Shown: in pieces, positions 59,013 through 64,000 of the stretch | Layout: every line of letters begins with the position of its first letter | Position numbering within the stretch: the first letter of the stretch is position 1 | NCBI RefSeq assembly: GCF_000716785.1 | Contig: NZ_JNYY01000005.1 | Span: 558,001-622,000, forward strand | From: Amycolatopsis vancoresmycina | GTDB taxonomy: Bacteria; Actinomycetota; Actinomycetes; Mycobacteriales; Pseudonocardiaceae | Length of the DNA stretch: 64,000 nt | Reading direction: 5' to 3' | Translations under genes and position numbers: made by a program | Notes under the pieces: generated by a model | Seen by the model: only the letters and a program-made list of their open reading frames with translations | Database searches by the model: none | What the model was told of the DNA's origin: nothing

Positions 59013-60299
59013 TCAGCGCGGGCTCGGCGTGACCTTCGCCAGTGCCGCGATCAGCCGGTCGACGCCGTCGCCGCCCTTGGCGTCGTAGCAGCCGGACAGG
59101 CCCTTGTAGACCAGCGGCAGGAGCTTGTTGATGCGCAGCCCGTACTTGGTGCACGCGTGCATGATCTTCGGCTTGCCGATGATCTTCGCGAAGACGTTGC
59201 CCAGCGCGTAGTACCCGCCCATGAGCTCGCCGACCGCGCGCGGGTACGCCTCCAGCGCCCGCTCCCGCGAAGGCCCTTCGCGGCGCGCAAGCGCTTGCAC
59301 GACGACCTCCGCGGCGATCTGCGCGGACTCCATCGCGGCCGAGATGCCTTCGCCGTTGAACGGGCTCACCATGCCGCCCGCGTCGCCGAGCAGCAGGAGG
59401 CCGTCGCGGTAGTGCGGGGTGCGGTTGAAGCCCATCGGCAGCCCCGCGCCGCCCACCTTGCCGATCGCGTTCTCCTCGCGGTAGCCCCACTCCTCCGGCG
59501 TCCCGTCGAGCCACTGGCGCAGCAGCGCGCGGTAGTCGGTGTTCCGGAAGGAGGCCGACGTCGACAGCATGCCGAGGCCGACGTTGACCGTGCCGTCGCC
59601 GAGCGGGAACGCCCAGCCGTAGCCGGGCAGCAGCTTCGGGTTCCGCGGGTCGGACTTGTCCCACAGCTCCAGGTGGCCCTCGATGAACGGGTCGTCGTGG
59701 CGCGGGCTCTTGTAGTACTGCCGCACGGCCACGCCCATCGGGCGCTTCTCGTTCTTCTGGATGCCGGCGCTCAGCGCGAGCCGCGCGGACACGCCGTCGC
59801 AGGCCAGGACGAGCGGCGCGCGGTAGTGCACCGGCGTCTTCTCCGGGCCGACCTTCGCCTCGACGCCGACCACGCGCCCGCTGGGGTTGGTGATGGCGCT
59901 GGTGACGGTGGTGCGCTCGTACAGCCGCGCGCCCGCCTTGACCGCGAGTTTCGCGAGGAGGTCGTCGAAGTCGTGGCGGGTGCGGGAAACGCCGTAGGGC
60001 GGGTAGCTCGTCAGGTCCGGCCAGTCGAGCTCCAGCGTGAGGTCGCCGGTGAGGATCCGCAGGCCGCGGCTGTGCACCCAGCCCGCGTCCTCGCTGGTGT
60101 CGATGCCCAGGTCGATGAGCTGCTTGACGCCGCGCGGGGTCAGGCCGTCGCCGCAGACCTTCTCGCGGGGGAACTCGGTCTTCTCCAGCAGCAGCACGTC
60201 GACGCCCGCGCGGGCCAGGTAGGTGGCCACGGTGGACCCAGCGGGTCCGGCGCCGACGACGATGACTTCGGCGTCCTGGTCTGCGGTGCGTCGCGTCAT
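59013..60299 (-). CDS. menJ: Geranylgeranyl reductase family protein, menaquinone reductase-like
   Basis: This 428-residue flavoprotein has an N-terminal VVGAGPAGSTVATYLARAG FAD-binding motif, DGLTPRGVKQL and GWAFPLGDGTVNVGLGML and LLLGDAGGMVSPFNGEGIS, typical of geranylgeranyl reductases. The Mycobacterium homologue next to menG and grcC1 (MenJ, Rv0561c) reduces the beta-isoprene unit of menaquinone. The same gene neighbours here favour that role over archaeal lipid saturation. It is ten bases downstream of menG. Confidence 0.88.
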   Translation of the reverse strand: MTRRTADQDAEVIVVGAGPAGSTVATYLARAGVDVLLLEKTEFPREKVCGDGLTPRGVKQLIDLGIDTSEDAGWVHSRGLRILTGDLTLELDWPDLTSYPPYGVSRTRHDFDDLLAKLAVKAGARLYERTTVTSAITNPSGRVVGVEAKVGPEKTPVHYRAPLVLACDGVSARLALSAGIQKNEKRPMGVAVRQYYKSPRHDDPFIEGHLELWDKSDPRNPKLLPGYGWAFPLGDGTVNVGLGMLSTSASFRNTDYRALLRQWLDGTPEEWGYREENAIGKVGGAGLPMGFNRTPHYRDGLLLLGDAGGMVSPFNGEGISAAMESAQIAAEVVVQALARREGPSRERALEAYPRAVGELMGGYYALGNVFAKIIGKPKIMHACTKYGLRINKLLPLVYKGLSGCYDAKGGDGVDRLIAALAKVTPSPR

Positions 60300-60309
60300 A
60301 GTCGCGAGT

Positions 60310-60999
60310 TTAGGCAGGCTTTCGGGCGCGGTGGATGGCCACGACCCCGAATGTGAGGTTCAACCACTCGACGTCGGTCCACCCGGCGCTCGCGATGATC
60401 TCGCCGAGGGTGCGCTGGTCGGGCCAGGTGAGCATGGATTCGGCCAGGTACTTGTACGCCTCCGGGTTCGACGACGTCCGGCTGCCGACCCAGGTCAGCA
60501 GCTTGAGGACGAACCGCCGGTGGACGAACCGGATGGGCGCGAACGGCGGCGTCGAGACCTCGCAGATGACCAGGCGGCCGCCGGGTTTGACCACCCGGGC
60601 GATCTCGGTGAGCGCGGCCTTCGGGTCGACGAAGTTGCGCAGCGCGAGGGAGATCGTCACGGCGTCGAAGCTCTCGTCGGCGAACGGCAGGTTGAGCGCG
60701 TCGGCCGCAACCATCGGCACGTTCCGGTGCAGCCCGGCGTGCAGCATGCCGAACGAGAAGTCCGCGGCCAGGCACCAGGCGCCCCCGCGGGCGTACTCGA
60801 CGGTGGACACGCCGGTGCCGGCGGCGAGGTCCAGGACCTTCTCGCCGCGGCGGGCGTCGAGCACGCGGGCGGTCGTCGTGCGCCAGCGGCGGTCGAAGCC
60901 GAAGGTCATGAACGAGTTCGCCCGGTCGTACCCGGACGCGACGCCGTCGAACATCGCGGCGACTTCGTGCGGGTCCTTGTCCAGGCTTGCGCGTGACAT
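60310..60999 (-). CDS. menG: Demethylmenaquinone methyltransferase
   Basis: This 229-residue class I SAM methyltransferase has VLDLAAGTGVSTVEYARGG (motif I), FDAVTISLALRNFVDPKAAL and GGRLVICEVSTPPF, diagnostic of UbiE/MenG. It methylates demethylmenaquinone to menaquinone. It is 23 bases after the upstream glycosyltransferase and ten bases before menJ, in one likely operon. Confidence 0.95.
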   Translation of the reverse strand: MSRASLDKDPHEVAAMFDGVASGYDRANSFMTFGFDRRWRTTTARVLDARRGEKVLDLAAGTGVSTVEYARGGAWCLAADFSFGMLHAGLHRNVPMVAADALNLPFADESFDAVTISLALRNFVDPKAALTEIARVVKPGGRLVICEVSTPPFAPIRFVHRRFVLKLLTWVGSRTSSNPEAYKYLAESMLTWPDQRTLGEIIASAGWTDVEWLNLTFGVVAIHRARKPA

Positions 61000-61022
61000 G
61001 ACCTGAGATTAGTCCCGCGGGG

Positions 61023-62126
61023 TCAGTGGAAGGTCGCCAGCATGCCCGCCACCGCCGCGGGCCAGGTGAACTCCTCCGCCCGCGCTCGCGCCGCCGCCCG
61101 GCGGGCCTCCTCCGGACTGTCCAGGAGCCCGGTCACTGCTTTCGCGAAGGCGGGCGCGTAGTCGTCCACGGCCGCACCACACCCGGGCCGCACGATCTCC
61201 CGCAGCGCCGACGACGCCGACACCACCACCGGCGTCCCCGAGGCGAGGGCTTCCAGCGCGGCCAGCCCGAACGTCTCGTGCGGCCCCGGCGCCAGGGAGA
61301 CGTCGGCGCTGGCCAGCAGTCTCGCGACGTCACCGCGGCCGGAGAGGAACCCCAGGAACGTCACCGGCAGCCCCCGCGCCCGGCGTTCCAGCGCCCGCCG
61401 CCGGGGCCCGTCGCCCGCCACGACCAGCCGGACCTTCACCCCGGCCTCGGTCAGCGAAGCGACGGTGTCCACGCTGCGCTCCACGTGCTTCTCCGGCGAC
61501 AGCCGTCCACAGTGGACGAGCAGGGCGTCCGCGCCGGAGGCCAGGTCCGTGCGCCAGCCGTCGTCGCGCCGGGCGGGCCGGAAGGTCGCCAAGTCGACAC
61601 CGAGCGGCACGCGGCGGACGTTCGGCGCGGCGATCCGGTCGAACTCCGCGCGCGCGAACGCCGTCGTGCAGACGACGGTGTCGTAGCTGGCGGCCATCCG
61701 CCGGTTGGCGGCGTCGGCGACGCGGCGCGCCACCGGTTCGGGCAGGAGGAACTGCTCCAGCAGCCGGTCGAGGCGCTCGTGGGAGATGACCGTGCTGGGG
61801 ACGCCGTGGCGCCGCGCCCAGCCGCCCATGCCCCGCAGCGTCAGCCGGTCGGACACCTCCAGCCGGTCGGGCTCGAGTCTTCGCAGGACCGCGCGGACGC
61901 GGTGCGGGTCGACCGCGCGGTACCCGCCCGTGCCGGGGAGCTTCGGCGCGGGCAGCGAGAACCGGCGCACCCCGGTCGGCAGGACCTCGTCGGCGTAGCG
62001 GGTGCCGGGCACCACCAGCGTCACCTCGTGCCCGCTGGCGACGTACCCGGCGCCGAGGTGGTGCAGCGCGGTGCGCAGCCCGCCCGAGCGCGGCCCGTAG
62101 AAGTTGGCGAGCTGGACGATGTGCAT
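61023..62126 (-). CDS. Glycosyltransferase family 4
   Basis: This protein has 367 residues from ATG 62126. FYGPRSGGLRTALHHLGAG (8-26) and the GT-B donor-site segments HCGRLSPEKHVERSV and PGPHETFGLAALEALASG are typical of GT4 enzymes. It follows the MgtA-like gene by two bases. The sugar and acceptor are unknown, but mannosyl transfer to glycolipids would fit its neighbour. No signal peptide or membrane segment is seen. Confidence 0.85.
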   Translation of the reverse strand: MHIVQLANFYGPRSGGLRTALHHLGAGYVASGHEVTLVVPGTRYADEVLPTGVRRFSLPAPKLPGTGGYRAVDPHRVRAVLRRLEPDRLEVSDRLTLRGMGGWARRHGVPSTVISHERLDRLLEQFLLPEPVARRVADAANRRMAASYDTVVCTTAFARAEFDRIAAPNVRRVPLGVDLATFRPARRDDGWRTDLASGADALLVHCGRLSPEKHVERSVDTVASLTEAGVKVRLVVAGDGPRRRALERRARGLPVTFLGFLSGRGDVARLLASADVSLAPGPHETFGLAALEALASGTPVVVSASSALREIVRPGCGAAVDDYAPAFAKAVTGLLDSPEEARRAAARARAEEFTWPAAVAGMLATFH

Positions 62127-62128
62127 GG

Positions 62129-63247
62129 TCAGGCCGCGCGGGCGGCCCGGCCCTGCACGGCTTCGTAGTGGCCCATCAGCTCGCGGCAGACGGCCGGCCA
62201 GGTCCGGCCGAGCACGACCTTGCGGGCCTTCTCGCCGAGCCTCGCCCGCAACGCCGCGTCGCGCAGCGCGTCGACCTTCGCGACCAGCGCCGGCCCGAAC
62301 AGCTCGCGGTCCGCGGGCAGCAGGTAGCCGGTGCGGCCGGGCAGGACGAGGTCCTTGGGGCCGCCCGCGTCCGGCGCGAGCACCGGCAGGCCGGACGCCA
62401 TCGCCTCCTGCACCGCCTGGCAGAACGTCTCGTGCGGGCCGGTGTGGACGAAGACGTCGAAGCTCGCGTACGCCTTCGAGAGCTCTTCGCCGTACTTCGC
62501 GCCGAGGAAGGCCGCGCCGGGCAGCTGCTCCTTCAGCGCGGGCAGCTCGGGCCCGTCGCCGACGACGACCACGCGGATCCCCGGCACCCCGGCCAGCGCG
62601 GCCAGCCGGTCGACCTCCTTTTCGGGCGCCAGCCTGCCGACGAACCCGACCAGCAGCTCGCCGTCCGGCGCCAGCTCGGCCCGCAGCGCCGCGTCCGCGT
62701 GCTCCGGGGAGAAGCGCTCGATGTCGACCCCGCGGGCCCACCGGTGCACGCGCGGGACGCCGTGCAGCTCGAGCTGCTCGACCGAGTCGCTCGACGGGGC
62801 GAGCGTCCGGTCGGCGCGCGAGTGCAGCCGCCGCACCCAGCGCCACGCGGCGCGGGCGGCGATGCCGAAGCCGTACGCGGCCGCGAACCCGGCGATGTCG
62901 GTCTGGTAGACGGCGATCGACGGGACGCGCAGCCGTCTCGCCGCGGCGAGCCCGCGCGCGCCGACCACGAACGGCGAGGCCAGGTGCACGACGTCCGGGC
63001 CGAACGCGGTGAGCGCGTTCAGCACGGTGCGCGTGGGCAGCCCGATCGGCAGGGAGTTCACCCCGGGCACGTCGAGCGCGGGGATCCGGACCACCGGGGC
63101 GCCCCGGTAGGAGTCCGGGCCGGCGCCGGGAGCGATGATCAGCACGTCGTGCGCGCGTTCGCGCAGGTGCTCGACGACCCGCAGGACGGAGTTGGTCACG
63201 CCGTTCACCTGGGGCAGGAAACTTTCGGTGACTATGGCGACTCGCAC
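62129..63247 (-). CDS. Alpha-mannosyltransferase-like GT4 (MgtA-type)
   Basis: This 372-residue GT-B protein has ESFLPQVNGVTNSVLRV at the N-terminus, YQTDIAGFAAAYG, VGRLAPEKEVDRL and HTGPHETFCQAVQEAMASGLPV. It resembles mycobacterial MgtA (Rv0557), a GDP-mannose-dependent alpha-mannosyltransferase next to menG. It begins the operon mgtA-like/GT4/menG/menJ. In mycobacteria the enzyme acts on glucuronic acid diacylglycerol; this is presumed, not shown, here. The 129-base upstream gap is shared with the divergent phosphatase-family gene. Confidence 0.85.
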   Translation of the reverse strand: MRVAIVTESFLPQVNGVTNSVLRVVEHLRERAHDVLIIAPGAGPDSYRGAPVVRIPALDVPGVNSLPIGLPTRTVLNALTAFGPDVVHLASPFVVGARGLAAARRLRVPSIAVYQTDIAGFAAAYGFGIAARAAWRWVRRLHSRADRTLAPSSDSVEQLELHGVPRVHRWARGVDIERFSPEHADAALRAELAPDGELLVGFVGRLAPEKEVDRLAALAGVPGIRVVVVGDGPELPALKEQLPGAAFLGAKYGEELSKAYASFDVFVHTGPHETFCQAVQEAMASGLPVLAPDAGGPKDLVLPGRTGYLLPADRELFGPALVAKVDALRDAALRARLGEKARKVVLGRTWPAVCRELMGHYEAVQGRAARAA

Positions 63248-63376
63248 GTCCTGGACGATCGCACCCGATCCTGGCGACCGCGTGACACGGCGGCCAACGC
63301 TGCCGGAACAGATCGGCTACGACATGTCATCTCAAGGTCGTCCGCCGGAAACCAGGGTGGCCCAGACTAAGCAGGC

Positions 63377-64000
63377 ATGACCCTCTTGTCCTCACGGCCG
63401 CCGCGGCCCGTCGAGCCCGGCCTGCTGTCGAGGGCGCTCGAAGTGGCCGGGCGGCTGGCCAACGACGCCACCGACGTGATCACCGCGACCGCCGGCCGCG
63501 GCGCCCACCCGTCGACCCTGGATTCGCCGTTCGACTGGGTCACCGACACGGATCGCATTTTGGAGCGCCACACCAGACGAGTGCTGACGGCGGAGTTCCC
63601 GGGCATCCCGGTGGTGGGCCACGAGTTCGGCGCCGACCACGGCGCGGACGTGGCCGAGTACCGCTGGGTGGTGGACTCGGTGGACGGCACGGCGAACTAC
63701 GTGGCCGGAGTCCCGTGGTGCGCGTACAGCCTGGCGCTGGTGGACGCGGCGGGCCCGGTGGTGGGGGTGGTGGCGGACCCGTACCGAGCCCAGATCTACG
63801 CGGCGGCCCGAGGCCGGGGAGCCCGCGCGAACGGCAAACCGGTGAAGCTGCAGGACCGCTGCGTGACGGCGGGCGCATTGGTGTGCACGGAGTTCGCCCG
63901 GCGCGGTCCATGGCCGGGGATGGGCGGGTTCATCGAGCGAGCAGCGGCGGCGCATGCGGGGGTACGGGTGCTGGGCTCGGCGGCGTTGTCGATCGCGCAG
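63377..64000 (+). CDS. Inositol monophosphatase family protein (partial)
   Basis: From ATG 63377 the frame is open to the window end (208 codons, no stop), so the protein is truncated by the edge. WVVDSVDGTANYVAG corresponds to the metal-binding signature WxxDPxDGTxN, and DWVTDTD is the N-terminal metal loop; the usual GEE reads GHEFG. Family members remove phosphate from inositol, fructose 1,6-bisphosphate, histidinol or PAP. The missing C-terminal domain would be needed to choose. It is divergent from the MgtA-like gene. Confidence 0.85.
   Translation, partial: MTLLSSRPPRPVEPGLLSRALEVAGRLANDATDVITATAGRGAHPSTLDSPFDWVTDTDRILERHTRRVLTAEFPGIPVVGHEFGADHGADVAEYRWVVDSVDGTANYVAGVPWCAYSLALVDAAGPVVGVVADPYRAQIYAAARGRGARANGKPVKLQDRCVTAGALVCTEFARRGPWPGMGGFIERAAAAHAGVRVLGSAALSIAQ

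Overview
The window is high-GC, densely packed actinobacterial chromosome. GTG starts are frequent, neighbouring genes commonly share 1 or 4 bases at stop/start junctions, and there is a mycothiol-type maleylpyruvate isomerase family enzyme, a PE/PPE-like/EspG cassette, DUF3558 lipoprotein and a menaquinone-linked 14-subunit complex I. Together these suggest the Pseudonocardiaceae, most likely Amycolatopsis or a close relative. This assignment is inference; no rRNA or tRNA gene was seen to confirm it.

Bases 1-28.6 kb hold a cell-surface polysaccharide locus made of convergent gene blocks. The plus-strand block (2-9256) is a coupled run: sugar C-methyltransferase (partial), glucose-1-phosphate cytidylyltransferase-like enzyme, PIG-L deacetylase, SDR epimerase, DUF4910 peptidase-like protein, Wzx-like flippase, GT2, polysaccharide pyruvyl transferase, RmlC-like epimerase and class III aminotransferase. 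A secreted beta-helix protein follows (9350). The minus-strand block (28587 back to 11877) encodes an AlgD-like GDP-mannose/UDP-sugar dehydrogenase, GT4, two Wzz-like chain-length proteins with degenerate kinase-like domains, an AsnB-type amidotransferase, a two-domain oxidoreductase, a heparinase II/III-like lyase, a second beta-helix lipoprotein paralogous to the first, a Wzy-like polymerase, another GT4 and a PAP2 phosphatase. A Wzx/Wzy-dependent polymer containing uronic acids (possibly amidated) and branched or amino sugars is the simplest reading. No priming phosphosugar transferase is visible.

Bases 28.7-32.8 kb hold single genes: a GH75 chitosanase with a palindromic operator, a NodB deacetylase lacking one usual metal ligand, a dimethylargininase-type hydrolase divergent from an Lrp/AsnC regulator, and an enoyl-CoA hydratase.

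Bases 33-63.4 kb are a respiratory and menaquinone supercluster: korA-korB (2-oxoglutarate:ferredoxin oxidoreductase), a leaderless VOC gene, an ArfC-like membrane protein, a long-chain polyprenyl diphosphate synthase, a small secreted protein, a type VII secretion satellite cassette (PE-like, DUF3558 lipoprotein, PPE-like, EspG), nuoA-N on the minus strand under two Rex-type operators, then menJ-like reductase, menG and two GT4 mannosyltransferase-like genes. The right edge cuts an inositol monophosphatase family gene.

The most unusual non-coding features are at operon junctions. korA/korB and nuoC/nuoD are each separated by a tiny ORF that shares stop/start bases with both neighbours and carries a duplicated ribosome-binding/start segment. 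The korA leader has two more coupled mini-ORFs and three mutually exclusive hairpins.
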